Below the pieces are notes generated by a model that worked only from the letters and a program-made list of their open reading frames with translations, was not told the DNA's origin and searched no databases. Made by a program: the position numbers and the translations under genes. Positions 1 to 7,218 of a DNA stretch of 11,401 nt are shown here, piece after piece (within the stretch, counting starts at the first letter, position 1; each line of letters begins with the position of its first letter). The stretch is from contig JAQTRT010000077.1 of the NCBI GenBank assembly GCA_028711675.1, positions 1 through 11,401 of the forward strand, read 5' to 3'. This stretch comes from a bacterium. GTDB lineage: Bacteria; Spirochaetota; JAHITG01.

Positions 1-844
1 AATCGGAAAAAATGACGAAAAGAGGGCCCAGGATAAAACTGTACTGGAATATCTTCTTGAAATCATTACCCACCATCAGGCGGACCAGGTGCGGGACGAT
101 CAGGCCCACAAAACCGATGATGCCGCATACTGAGGTCAAGACCGCCATCATCAGGGTAGAGACGAAGAAAAGGGAATAGGTATTCCTCTTCAGATTGATC
201 CCCTTGCTTACGAGAAAATCCCGGGATATGCTGAGCAGGTTGATGCTCCTGTAATGGAACAGGATAAAAACGCTTCCGGCCAGGATAAGGATCATGAGGA
301 CGATCACCACCGGGAAATCCATGACAGGCAGGGTGCCGAAAAGCCAGAGCAGGACGTTCTGCATCCTCCCGAAAGCAAAAGTAATAAGGATGAATTCCAG
401 GGCGAACAGGAAAGTATTCACGATTACGCCGGTCAGCAGGAGGTACATCAGGTTCAGGTTCTTCCGGTATTGGCTTATCCAGATAATGAAAACAACGGTC
501 AGGAGCCCGGAAACAAGGGAGAGAAGGATGAGCAGGTACGGACCCAGGACAGGCACTTTCTCCAGGGAGAAAAAGAAACCCACGACCGTACCGAACGCGC
601 ACCCTGAAGAAACTCCCAGGACATAAGGCTCAGCCAGGGGGTTCCTGAAGATGCCCTGGAACAGACCGCCCACCATGCTTAAACCAAGGCCCATGAACAG
701 GGCCAGGAAGAGCCGCGGCAGTCTCAGGTTGATAAAGACGAACGGGCTGTAGATGAACGCTTTCTTCTCAAAATCGAAATAAAGGTAAAAAAAGACAAGC
801 CCTGCAAAGAGAATGAGGAAAAGGATGAAATAAACTTTCTTCAT
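1..844 (-). CDS. btuC: FecCD-family ABC permease, cobalamin type (BtuC-like), C-terminus cut by window edge
   Basis: Inner-membrane permease of a binding-protein-dependent ABC importer, most likely for cobalamin/corrinoids; the family also carries iron-siderophore and heme importers. Translating the minus strand from the ATG at 844 gives 281 uninterrupted residues to the window edge; the family is usually about 320-350 long, so the last helices are missing. Visible family marks are RLPRL (41-45), NPLAEPYVLGVSSG (68-81) and the cytoplasmic coupling-helix motif GIIGFVGLIVPHLVR (241-255). There are many hydrophobic segments, beginning with residues 4-22. The start overlaps the upstream btuF stop by 4 bases (ATGA), implying translational coupling. 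The cobalamin assignment comes from the adjacent binding protein and corrinoid adenosyltransferase; the FecCD family call itself is firm. Frame choice is certain because a competing open frame in this region shows no motif. Confidence 0.9.
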   Translation of the reverse strand, partial: MKKVYFILFLILFAGLVFFYLYFDFEKKAFIYSPFVFINLRLPRLFLALFMGLGLSMVGGLFQGIFRNPLAEPYVLGVSSGCAFGTVVGFFFSLEKVPVLGPYLLILLSLVSGLLTVVFIIWISQYRKNLNLMYLLLTGVIVNTFLFALEFILITFAFGRMQNVLLWLFGTLPVMDFPVVIVLMILILAGSVFILFHYRSINLLSISRDFLVSKGINLKRNTYSLFFVSTLMMAVLTSVCGIIGFVGLIVPHLVRLMVGNDFKKIFQYSFILGPLFVIFSD

Positions 845-1692
845 TGTTTCTTCTTCCCGCGGCTCAGAATGGAATTCAACTCCTTGATCCCGTCCAGGAC
901 ACGGGGGCCTGCGCGCAGTATAAGGTCAGGATCGATATTCCGGATGATACGGACATTCTTGTGTTTTCTGAACACGACCTTAAGACGGTCCCGGATGTCC
1001 AGGTCCCGGTCCAGAACAAGGATATAATCCGGTTTATTTTTAATGATGAACTCTTCATCCAGGGTAAAATATCCCTGGCCTGCATTTTTAAGAAGGTTCT
1101 TTCCGCCGGCTTGTTCGATCACCTCGTTCACGATAGTGCGGTCACCTGCCACCATCATGGGATTGTCCCAGAGAAGCGGGAGTATGGTCCGCTTTTCTCC
1201 TGTCTTATTCAGTTTAAGGCCTTCCATCTGCCTGATCCACTCCCCTGCTTCCTTTTCTTTCCGGAAGATCCTGCCGAAGAGCCTGAAATAATATTTAAGC
1301 TCGGAAAGGTCCTTGATGAAGGCTACCAGGAATTTATAATTCAACTTATTCAAAGCCGAGACCAGGCTGGCTTGCGTGAGGTCGGTGAGTATGATCAGGT
1401 CCGGCTGGGCTTTAATGATCTTCTCCAGATCCGGGTTCCTGAAATCACCCACCTTGGCCAGGCTCCGGGCCTGGGCCGGATAATCGCACTGAACGATATT
1501 GGCCTTGATGCTCTCCCCTGCTCCCAGGGCAAAAAGAATTTCCTGCACTTCCGGGGATGTAACCACGACACGCCGGGGCACGGAAGGGAGGAACACTTTA
1601 TTCTTGCTGGAATCAATGAAGACGCGTTCAGCGTACTCAGACCATGAACAGAACGGCATCAGGAAAAAAAGAAAAAAAAATAATCTTTTCAT
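841..1692 (-). CDS. btuF: Periplasmic substrate-binding protein of ABC importer, BtuF-like
   Basis: Helical-backbone (class III) periplasmic binding protein that should capture cobalamin or another metal chelate and deliver it to the BtuC-like permease encoded immediately downstream. Length is 283 residues from ATG 1692, which overlaps the cobO stop by one base (TGATG). A TTG one codon earlier is possible but less likely. Residues 1-18 form a signal peptide (Lys-Arg, then a very Phe/Leu-rich core). I see no lipobox, so it is probably soluble in the periplasm. Family features are PRRVVVTSPEVQEILFALGA (39-58), VGDFRNPDLEKIIKAQPDLI (81-100), LDEEFIIKNKPDYILV (211-226) and the C-terminal RAGPRVLDGIKEL (260-272). 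The neighbouring cobO favours corrinoid as ligand, but heme or siderophore binders look alike. The signal-peptide codons contain T9 and T7 homopolymers on the coding strand. Confidence 0.85.
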   Translation of the reverse strand: MKRLFFFLFFLMPFCSWSEYAERVFIDSSKNKVFLPSVPRRVVVTSPEVQEILFALGAGESIKANIVQCDYPAQARSLAKVGDFRNPDLEKIIKAQPDLIILTDLTQASLVSALNKLNYKFLVAFIKDLSELKYYFRLFGRIFRKEKEAGEWIRQMEGLKLNKTGEKRTILPLLWDNPMMVAGDRTIVNEVIEQAGGKNLLKNAGQGYFTLDEEFIIKNKPDYILVLDRDLDIRDRLKVVFRKHKNVRIIRNIDPDLILRAGPRVLDGIKELNSILSRGKKKQ

Positions 1693-2210
1693 CAAAACTC
1701 GATCCCTTTCCGGGCCTTCACTCCTTTGTTAAAATAATGTTTGATCTTCTCCATTTTTGTGACCAGGTCCGCCTGAGCCTTTATCCGCGGATTGAGATAA
1801 TGCCCGGTGAGGATGATCTCCGTCTGCGAGGCTGCGTTCCGCAGGCCGCTGACAAGTTCTTCGGTCCGGATGATCCCCGGCTTCACGAGGTCCAGGATTT
1901 CATCCAGCACGATCATCCGGTACGGTCTTTCCAGGAACCGGGGCAGGGAAAAAAAAAGGTCACGCTGGCTCTGAAAGACCTTTTTTCTGGTCTCGCGGCT
2001 GAGATGACCGATGGAGAGAGGACAGGGAAAGGAGGAATGGACGATCCTGATCAGTTTCCATTTTTTCAGAAGCCGGTCCTCGCCGCTGGTATTGGGCCTT
2101 TTCAGGAACTTGATCATGAGGACCGGGAAGCCGTAAGAAGCGAACCGGACAGCCTGGCCGATAGCGGCCGTTGTCTTTCCTTTGCCGTTCCCGAAATATA
2201 TCTGTATCAT
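1692..2210 (-). CDS. cobO: Corrinoid adenosyltransferase, CobA/CobO/BtuR family
   Basis: ATP:cob(I)alamin adenosyltransferase: moves the 5'-deoxyadenosyl group of ATP onto reduced corrinoid to make adenosylcobalamin, in the cytoplasm. The protein is 172 residues from ATG 2210. This start puts the typical MIQIYFGNGKGKTT opening at the N-terminus. An upstream TTG at 2231 would add seven residues and overlap the previous gene, but has no ribosome site. The P-loop is GNGKGKTT (7-14), a Walker-B-like MIVLDEI lies at 99-105, and the C-terminal family signature KHYFNKGVKARKGIEF at 157-172. The family's LTGR motif reads LTGH (134-137). At 172 residues it is slightly short for the family (about 175-200), with little sequence before the P-loop. 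It lies between the CNB regulator (13-base gap) and btuF (1-base overlap), so imported corrinoid is probably adenosylated by this enzyme. Confidence 0.9.
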   Translation of the reverse strand: MIQIYFGNGKGKTTAAIGQAVRFASYGFPVLMIKFLKRPNTSGEDRLLKKWKLIRIVHSSFPCPLSIGHLSRETRKKVFQSQRDLFFSLPRFLERPYRMIVLDEILDLVKPGIIRTEELVSGLRNAASQTEIILTGHYLNPRIKAQADLVTKMEKIKHYFNKGVKARKGIEF

Positions 2211-2223
2211 TGCTCTTTTCAGC

Positions 2224-3432
2224 CTATGCAAAAAAATCTTTTTTAATCTTCTTACGGAAGATATTTACCTGTTTCTGGAGTTCGTCCACATCTTCCACCA
2301 CGATCTTGCCTTCCATGAGCTTGTAATTAGGGTCCTCGAAAAGACGGCGGATATGACTGTATCCCTTTTCCCGGTCAAAACCGGCCATGGTCAGGAGCTC
2401 GTCCACGCCAAAATCGAACTTGTACTCTTTCCGGGGTTCAACAGTAACCCTTAACTTTTGGATCTGGATCAGAAGATGATCGACGAGCCGGCCGTATTCG
2501 TCCGGCATGGCCAGGTTCTCCAGCTGGCGGTAAGCCACCCATATCCGTTCGCTCAGGAGCTGGATGATCTTCAACGTGATCTCCGGCCTGTTCTGCACCA
2601 TGAGCTGAAAATTCTGCTTATTGATCACCATGACCTTCACATCGCCGAAGGCAATGGCATTGGCGCTGCGCGGTTTATTCTCGATGAGGGCCATCTCGCC
2701 CACGATGTCCCCGGGGTTCAGTACAGCCAGCAGGACCTCCTGTTCCCCCAGGACCTTGGTAATCTTGATCTTGCCGCTCTGTACGATAAAGACATCTTCG
2801 CCCGGCTCGTTCTCGCAGAATAAAATAGCCTTGTCCAGGTATTTCCTCATGAGGGGGGATTCCTGAATATAGCTCCTCTCTTCCTTGACCAGGCCGTCCA
2901 GTTTGGAGAGATACTCGCTGGCCTTGGCCAGGTTTTCCGAAACAGGACAGTGCTGGATGAATTTCTTAAAAGCATACCGGGACTGGAGGAATTCTCGGTT
3001 GGAGTAATAGTACATGGCGATATTAAAGAGTTCTTCGGGATTGGAGGAAGAAGGCTTCTTAAGCGAGATGCGCGCGATGGCTTCGTCAAAGTTCCTCAGC
3101 CGTGTGCTGTATAATTTCAATATCTTCAGGGCTACGGTCTTATTGTTCTTGATAAGATCGACGAAGTTATCGTATTCCACCGAGATGAGGGAAAGAGTGG
3201 TCATGGCCTTGATGGTCTCCAGCCGCGGCCTTTTGCTCATGCAGGCCACCACGCCGAAATAATCACCGGTCTTCAGGACATTATCCTGCGGATTATCCGA
3301 TATCTCTACATCCCTGAGGATCCTGGCTTCGCCTTCTTTGATGATAAAAAAATTATTCACACTGGTGGCGCCTTCCACAAAAACGAGGGAATTGGGATTA
3401 TACCGGAACACCTTTAATTTCAGGTCAGCCAT
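2224..3432 (-). CDS. Crp/Fnr-like regulator with two cyclic-nucleotide-binding domains and a C-terminal winged helix
   Basis: Probable cytoplasmic nucleotide-responsive protein, 402 residues. I chose ATG 3432 because AAGGAG sits 6 bases upstream; a TTG at 3450 is possible but unsupported. CNB domain 1 spans about 5-125; its phosphate-binding cassette is degenerate (FGVVACMSKRPRLET, 59-73, lacking the Gly-Glu and Arg-Ser/Thr-Ala). Residues about 133-180 are helical and resemble one TPR unit. CNB domain 2 spans about 195-305 with an intact cassette, GEMALIENKPRSANA (245-259), so it could bind cAMP or a similar nucleotide. The tail (310-402) resembles the Crp winged helix-turn-helix, with FGVDELLTMAGFDREKGYSH at 341-360, but its recognition helix is atypical. 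It may bind DNA, or act as a non-DNA nucleotide sensor. It sits between the PHP gene and cobO in the run of eight genes. I give no gene symbol because this architecture has no standard name. Confidence 0.85.
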   Translation of the reverse strand: MADLKLKVFRYNPNSLVFVEGATSVNNFFIIKEGEARILRDVEISDNPQDNVLKTGDYFGVVACMSKRPRLETIKAMTTLSLISVEYDNFVDLIKNNKTVALKILKLYSTRLRNFDEAIARISLKKPSSSNPEELFNIAMYYYSNREFLQSRYAFKKFIQHCPVSENLAKASEYLSKLDGLVKEERSYIQESPLMRKYLDKAILFCENEPGEDVFIVQSGKIKITKVLGEQEVLLAVLNPGDIVGEMALIENKPRSANAIAFGDVKVMVINKQNFQLMVQNRPEITLKIIQLLSERIWVAYRQLENLAMPDEYGRLVDHLLIQIQKLRVTVEPRKEYKFDFGVDELLTMAGFDREKGYSHIRRLFEDPNYKLMEGKIVVEDVDELQKQVNIFRKKIKKDFFA

Positions 3433-3438
3433 AAATTT

Positions 3439-3444
3439 CTCCTT
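3439..3444 (-). promoter_or_regulatory. Ribosome binding site deciding the CNB regulator start
   Basis: AAGGAG on the minus strand lies 6 bases before ATG 3432. It falls inside the reading frame opened by the upstream TTG at 3450, so it argues for the ATG and a protein beginning MADLKLK. Confidence 0.8.
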
Positions 3445-3472
3445 GGACAAGATAATTATTATTAAAAATAAA

Positions 3473-4360
3473 TCAAATTATATATTTTTTAACCCTGTCC
3501 CGTTCCTGCCGCAAAGGCCTGGCCAGATTCCGGCTCAGAGCCACCTTACCGAACGGAAGGTATTTCCCGTCCATCCCGGAATGTGCGTCAGACCCGCCGG
3601 TCATGATAAGACCGAATTTCCGGGCCGTGGCCATGAATTTCCTGGTGAAAGGCCTGGAATGGTACGTGTGAAAAACCTCCAGTCCCCTCAGACCGTACTC
3701 CATCATTTTTTTTACAATGGCCTCATAATTAAAATAATAATACGGATGGGCAAAAACAGGCACGCCGCCCGACTGTAAAATAAGCCGGATCAGCTCCCGG
3801 GGATGGATCAGGAATTTGGGCACATACGCCGGCATGCCGGGGAGCAGGTATTTTTTAAACGCAGCCTGTACTTCCGTTTCATAACCGTGCGCCACGATCT
3901 CACGGGCAATATGGGGCCTGCCCAGGGATTCCGACTGGTATTTCTCCACCAGTTTATTAAAATTGATCCTCACCTTTACCTTGTTCAGTTTCCGGACCAT
4001 TTCCCGGGCCCTTTCAAACCGGGCACGGATGAACTTCTCCAGGTATTCCCGGAAAGTCCTGTTATCCGGCTCGATGAAATAAGCCAGGATATGTATCTCG
4101 ATATTATGGGAATAAGCTGTCAACTCGCAGCCCGGTATGATCTCAATACCGTATTTTTCCGCCTCTGCCCGCGCGCGGTTAACCCCGTTCAGCGTGTCAT
4201 GGTCCGTCAAACCTATGACCTTGAATTTCAGATGAAAAGCCTGCCGGACAAGCTCCTCCGGCGTGAGCATCCCGTCTGAGACCGTCGTATGCGTATGAAG
4301 GTCCAGATACCGCGGCTCTTTTTGCTTTTTGATTCTGTCAATGATTCTGTGAGGACGCAT
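3473..4360 (-). CDS. PHP-domain phosphoesterase, RNase AM / YciV (TrpH) type
   Basis: Metal-dependent phosphoesterase of the PHP superfamily. The closest described relatives are E. coli YciV/RNase AM (5'-3' exonuclease that trims 5' ends of rRNAs, and hydrolyses 3',5'-nucleoside bisphosphates such as pAp) and related nucleoside-bisphosphate phosphatases. It has 295 residues, close to the roughly 290 of that family. All expected metal-site motifs are present: DLHTHTTVSDG (20-30), TDHDT (52-56), GCEL with Glu79, His90, GRPH with His150, VFAHP with His205, EVFHTYH (228-234) and GGSDAH (255-260). The helical insert at about 103-145 is also typical. The ATG lies inside the end of the TPR gene (23-base overlap) and no other good start exists. 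It is followed after 40 AT-rich bases by the CNB regulator. An active enzyme is likely; whether RNA or pAp is its main substrate cannot be read from sequence. Confidence 0.88.
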   Translation of the reverse strand: MRPHRIIDRIKKQKEPRYLDLHTHTTVSDGMLTPEELVRQAFHLKFKVIGLTDHDTLNGVNRARAEAEKYGIEIIPGCELTAYSHNIEIHILAYFIEPDNRTFREYLEKFIRARFERAREMVRKLNKVKVRINFNKLVEKYQSESLGRPHIAREIVAHGYETEVQAAFKKYLLPGMPAYVPKFLIHPRELIRLILQSGGVPVFAHPYYYFNYEAIVKKMMEYGLRGLEVFHTYHSRPFTRKFMATARKFGLIMTGGSDAHSGMDGKYLPFGKVALSRNLARPLRQERDRVKKYII

Positions 4361-6338
4361 GCCTGCTCTTCAACACTTTTAGATTATAATGCGCTTCCGT
4401 CAGACGGGGATCGAACTTCAGGGCTTTCTCGCACATGGACTCGGAAAGGCTGTACTTCCCCTGGTAAAAATAAATATTAGCTATGGAGAGACTGGCCAGG
4501 GCTTTCAACGGATCATCCGTATTCAGGCGCAAAACCTGGTGAAAAAGATCGAGTGCCCGGTCATACTCTTTTTTCTCCATATACAGGAGGCCGTAATTGT
4601 AGTTCACCAGCCCGTCGCGGGGATTGATCATATAAGCCCGGCCGGCATAATCCAAAGCGCGGTTCGGATCGTTCATCCTGCCGTACAGGATAGCCAGATT
4701 CAGATTGATCTTGTACAGATAGGATTTTTCGGGTTTCAGGTCAAGCAGGAGCTTATAGTAATGTTCGGTTTTTTCCAGCTGGCGTTTCCTGAAATAAAGA
4801 TTGGCCAGCTCAAAATACGGCATGAGCTCCCGCGGGAACCGTTCGATGATCTTCTCATATTCCAGCACAGCCTCGTCCATCTTCCCGGCCTGTGTCATGA
4901 TCCTGGCCTTCAGCAGGTAATTCTTCAGGTCATCGGGATTGATCTTCATGATATCATTGATGTACCGCAGCGCTCCTTCCTGATCGTTGTTCTTCAGATA
5001 GATCAGGCTGATGTTGTAATAGATATTAGGGTCCGACCGGTCGATCTCCAGGGCTTTGTTGTAATAAGCCAGGCTGTTCATATAATCCTTTGATTCATAA
5101 TAAATATTCCCGAGGTTCATACAGGCGATCTTGGCCTCATCCGGAGTGGGCGACACCTCGATGCTCTTCTTATAAGATAAAACAGCGTTGGCATTGTCAC
5201 CGGCCCGGTAATAGATCTCAGCCATCATCAGGAAGGTCTCGGCTTCGGCCTTTGTGCTCTGGACCAGGTACTGATAGTACATGAGGGCTTTCTCATTCTC
5301 GCCGAAACGGAAATACAGTTCAGCCAGGTTCTTCATGGTCATGGTATTCTTGCTGTTCAGTTCATGGGCCTTGATGAAGCTCTCCAGGGACTCCTTATAT
5401 TTTCCCATCAGTTTATAAAGAAGCCCGAGTTTATGGTACAGGTCATAATCCTCCCTGAACCGGGAGGCCTTGGTAAAATAAAACAAAGCTTTCTCGTAAT
5501 TGCCCTTGGCAGCGTAATAAACGCCCAGACTCTTGGCTGCCTCGCCCCTGATCTTTTCGGAGATATTATCCGCATCGATCATCTGTTCCAGATAGCGGGT
5601 AGCTTCATCGGTCTTCCTTTTTTTCAAGAGGCAGATGGCGATATTATATTTTATCTCGCTGTTCTCCGGGTGCAGGGCTTCCGCCTTCCTGTAACAGGCC
5701 AGGCTGCTGTCTATATCTTTTTGATAATAATACAGAGAAGCCAGGCTCAGATAGCTCCGCACGAACCTGCGGTCGTACTTGACTGCCAGAAGAAAGGACT
5801 CGACCGCTTTACCATACTCTTTCTTATGTTTATAAACAATGCCCTGGTTATGATAAATGATATTATCCCGTTTATCCGTCAAGCGCGCCTGGGCCAGGTA
5901 ATTAAGGGCCAGTTCGTACTGGGAAAGGTCATCAAAGATATTGGCCAGATTAACGAGCGCGGCTTTCCTGTCCAGGCCGGGGATGTTCTGCTGGAGAGCG
6001 GAGTTGAAAAGGAATTTAGCCTTTTCCAGATACCCTGTTTCATAGGCTTCAATGGCCTCCCGGACAGCCGGGGTCTTTATTTTATCCGATTGATACAGGA
6101 TCTTGTTATAGGAGAGTATGACATAAGCCTTGTCCGTGCCTGTTCTCCGGCCCGGACGGGAACTACGGATGAAATACACGGCAAGGAAAAGCACAAGCAG
6201 GATTCCCAGAAAGGCCAGAAGATAAAGACGGTATTTCCTGATATAATAAACGATCTTGCGCGGAAAACCGGCCTTTTCCAGCAGTTCAAAATCATTCTTT
6301 TTTAATTTCTTTGTTTTTAATTCCATCCAGAATTCCAT
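4338..6338 (-). CDS. Membrane-anchored tetratricopeptide repeat protein
   Basis: Large TPR scaffold protein, 666 residues from ATG 6338 or 662 from ATG 6326; neither has a strong ribosome site and both overlap the end of nusB (47 or 35 bases). A short basic N-terminus (about 1-37) is followed by a single transmembrane helix (about 38-57, LYLLAFLGILLVLFLAVYFI) and the positively charged stretch RSSRPGRR. Roughly sixteen TPR units then run from about residue 85 to the end, for example NIYYNISLIYLKNN and NYNYGLLYMEKKEYDRALDL. It carries no catalytic motif. Such proteins usually hold protein complexes together at the membrane; the partner is unknown. The repeats could lie on either side of the membrane: the long tail following a single uncleaved helix favours the periplasm, whereas the positive charge after the helix argues for caution. 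The 3' end overlaps the PHP gene by 23 bases. Confidence 0.88.
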   Translation of the reverse strand: MEFWMELKTKKLKKNDFELLEKAGFPRKIVYYIRKYRLYLLAFLGILLVLFLAVYFIRSSRPGRRTGTDKAYVILSYNKILYQSDKIKTPAVREAIEAYETGYLEKAKFLFNSALQQNIPGLDRKAALVNLANIFDDLSQYELALNYLAQARLTDKRDNIIYHNQGIVYKHKKEYGKAVESFLLAVKYDRRFVRSYLSLASLYYYQKDIDSSLACYRKAEALHPENSEIKYNIAICLLKKRKTDEATRYLEQMIDADNISEKIRGEAAKSLGVYYAAKGNYEKALFYFTKASRFREDYDLYHKLGLLYKLMGKYKESLESFIKAHELNSKNTMTMKNLAELYFRFGENEKALMYYQYLVQSTKAEAETFLMMAEIYYRAGDNANAVLSYKKSIEVSPTPDEAKIACMNLGNIYYESKDYMNSLAYYNKALEIDRSDPNIYYNISLIYLKNNDQEGALRYINDIMKINPDDLKNYLLKARIMTQAGKMDEAVLEYEKIIERFPRELMPYFELANLYFRKRQLEKTEHYYKLLLDLKPEKSYLYKINLNLAILYGRMNDPNRALDYAGRAYMINPRDGLVNYNYGLLYMEKKEYDRALDLFHQVLRLNTDDPLKALASLSIANIYFYQGKYSLSESMCEKALKFDPRLTEAHYNLKVLKSRHASSQNH

Positions 6339-6708
6339 TGATGAATTGATATGATTTTTCCGTACTATACAGCTTCGAGATCTCGATAGCTTCGTCGATC
6401 ACGACCTTTTCGGGTATATCCTTCCTGTGCAGGAGGCTGTAAATGGAAAATCTTAAAATGGCCTTATCGACAGGCGAGATCCTGTCCGATGACCAGTGAA
6501 GGGAATATTTCTGGATCAGCTCATCGATCCCGGAAAGATGGTCAACCGTTCCCCGGATGAGATCCCTGATGAACTCTTTAAGCTCCTCCGTTACTTCATT
6601 CTCCATCCAGTCCAGGGAGATGAGCTTCTCCAGGGGTACATTGCCGATATCCATCTGATAAAGGGCTGAAAGCACAACCACACGGGCATACCGCCTGCTG
6701 TTACTCAA
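6292..6708 (-). CDS. nusB: Transcription antitermination factor NusB
   Basis: NusB binds boxA RNA with NusE (ribosomal protein S10) and builds the antitermination complex needed for full-length rRNA transcription. The protein has 138 residues, a normal length. Conserved family segments are SRRYARVVVLSALYQMD (4-20), SPVDKAILRFSIYSLLHRKD near the middle, IPEKVVIDEAIEISKLYST and the closing SYQFINGILDGIK. The start codon is TTG at 6708, supported by AGGAG 7 bases upstream and by matching the usual NusB N-terminus; no in-frame ATG would preserve the arginine-rich start. The ribosome site overlaps the ribH stop codon, so the two genes are probably coupled. The 3' end overlaps the TPR gene by 35-47 bases. 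Confidence 0.95.
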   Translation of the reverse strand: MSNSRRYARVVVLSALYQMDIGNVPLEKLISLDWMENEVTEELKEFIRDLIRGTVDHLSGIDELIQKYSLHWSSDRISPVDKAILRFSIYSLLHRKDIPEKVVIDEAIEISKLYSTEKSYQFINGILDGIKNKEIKKE

Positions 6709-6715
6709 ATTCTTG

Positions 6716-6720
6716 CTCCT
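6716..6720 (-). promoter_or_regulatory. nusB ribosome binding site overlapping the ribH stop
   Basis: AGGAG lies 7 bases before the TTG start at 6708. Its first two bases are the last two of the ribH TAG stop codon (6721-6719), so ribosomes finishing ribH are positioned to reinitiate on nusB. This site is the main support for the TTG start. Confidence 0.8.
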
Positions 6721-7186
6721 AAATCTCTTTGATTAAATTCACCATTTCAATGGCTGTTTTAGCTGCTTCCGCGCCTTTATTCCCGCTCTTACCGCCTGCA
6801 CGGTCGATGGCCTGTTCCATGGTATCGGCCGTGATGATGCCGTAGATCACAGGCATCTCGTATCTCATGGCTGCTTCAGCAATACCCTTGGTGGTCTCTG
6901 AAGCCACAAAATCAAAATGAGGGGTTTCACCCCGTATGATGGCTCCCAGGCAGATGATGGCGTCATATTTCTTTAATTTGGCCAGTTTGGCGGCCAGGAG
7001 GGGTATCTCAAACGAACCGGGAACTTTGAATATCTCTATATTCTTTTCCCCGGCCTTGTGGCGCAAAAGCGCATCCATGGCCCCTTCCAGCATTTTATTG
7101 GTAATCACGCTGTTAAAACGGCTGACGATCAGGCCGAATTTCAGGTTTTCAGCGTTCAGGATCCCTTCCTTGATCTTATATTCCAT
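6719..7186 (-). CDS. ribH: 6,7-dimethyl-8-ribityllumazine synthase
   Basis: Penultimate riboflavin enzyme: condenses 5-amino-6-ribitylamino-uracil with 3,4-dihydroxy-2-butanone 4-phosphate to give lumazine, usually as large cytoplasmic pentamer or icosahedral assemblies. It has 155 residues from ATG 7186, the standard length. The start is fixed by AGGAG 7 bases upstream; the frame is open to 7246 but the extra 20 residues are unlike the family. Motifs are VSRFN (21-25), VPGSFEIP (55-62), GAIIRGETPHFDFVA (81-95) with the catalytic His90, and DRAGGKSGNKGAEAA (128-142) with the phosphate-contacting Arg129. None of ribD, ribE/ribC or ribAB is present in the window, so the rest of the pathway lies elsewhere. 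I see no FMN riboswitch in the 155 bases upstream. It appears to be the first gene of the eight-gene run. Confidence 0.96.
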   Translation of the reverse strand: MEYKIKEGILNAENLKFGLIVSRFNSVITNKMLEGAMDALLRHKAGEKNIEIFKVPGSFEIPLLAAKLAKLKKYDAIICLGAIIRGETPHFDFVASETTKGIAEAAMRYEMPVIYGIITADTMEQAIDRAGGKSGNKGAEAAKTAIEMVNLIKEI

Positions 7187-7193
7187 ATATTTT

Positions 7194-7198
7194 CTCCT
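7194..7198 (-). promoter_or_regulatory. ribH ribosome binding site
   Basis: AGGAG on the minus strand, 7 bases before ATG 7186. It selects this start over the one at 7246, which would extend the protein by 20 residues unlike the RibH family. Confidence 0.8.
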
Positions 7199-7218
7199 GT
7201 CAAGATGAATTAAAACTG

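Noticed and set aside
66..602. Minus-strand open frame of 178 codons over the permease region
   Set aside because: It lies in a different frame from the permease, is rich in Pro, Arg and His, and shows no motif. The frame starting at 844 carries clear FecCD motifs through the same DNA.
844..1647. Plus-strand open frame of 267 codons opposite btuF
   Set aside because: Antisense shadow of a well-supported binding-protein gene; no family pattern, and it mirrors btuF almost exactly.
4389..6305. Long plus-strand open frames (234 and 313 codons) opposite the TPR gene
   Set aside because: Antisense to a protein with regular TPR units; the hydrophobic composition follows from the codons of the opposite strand and no ribosome site or motif supports them.
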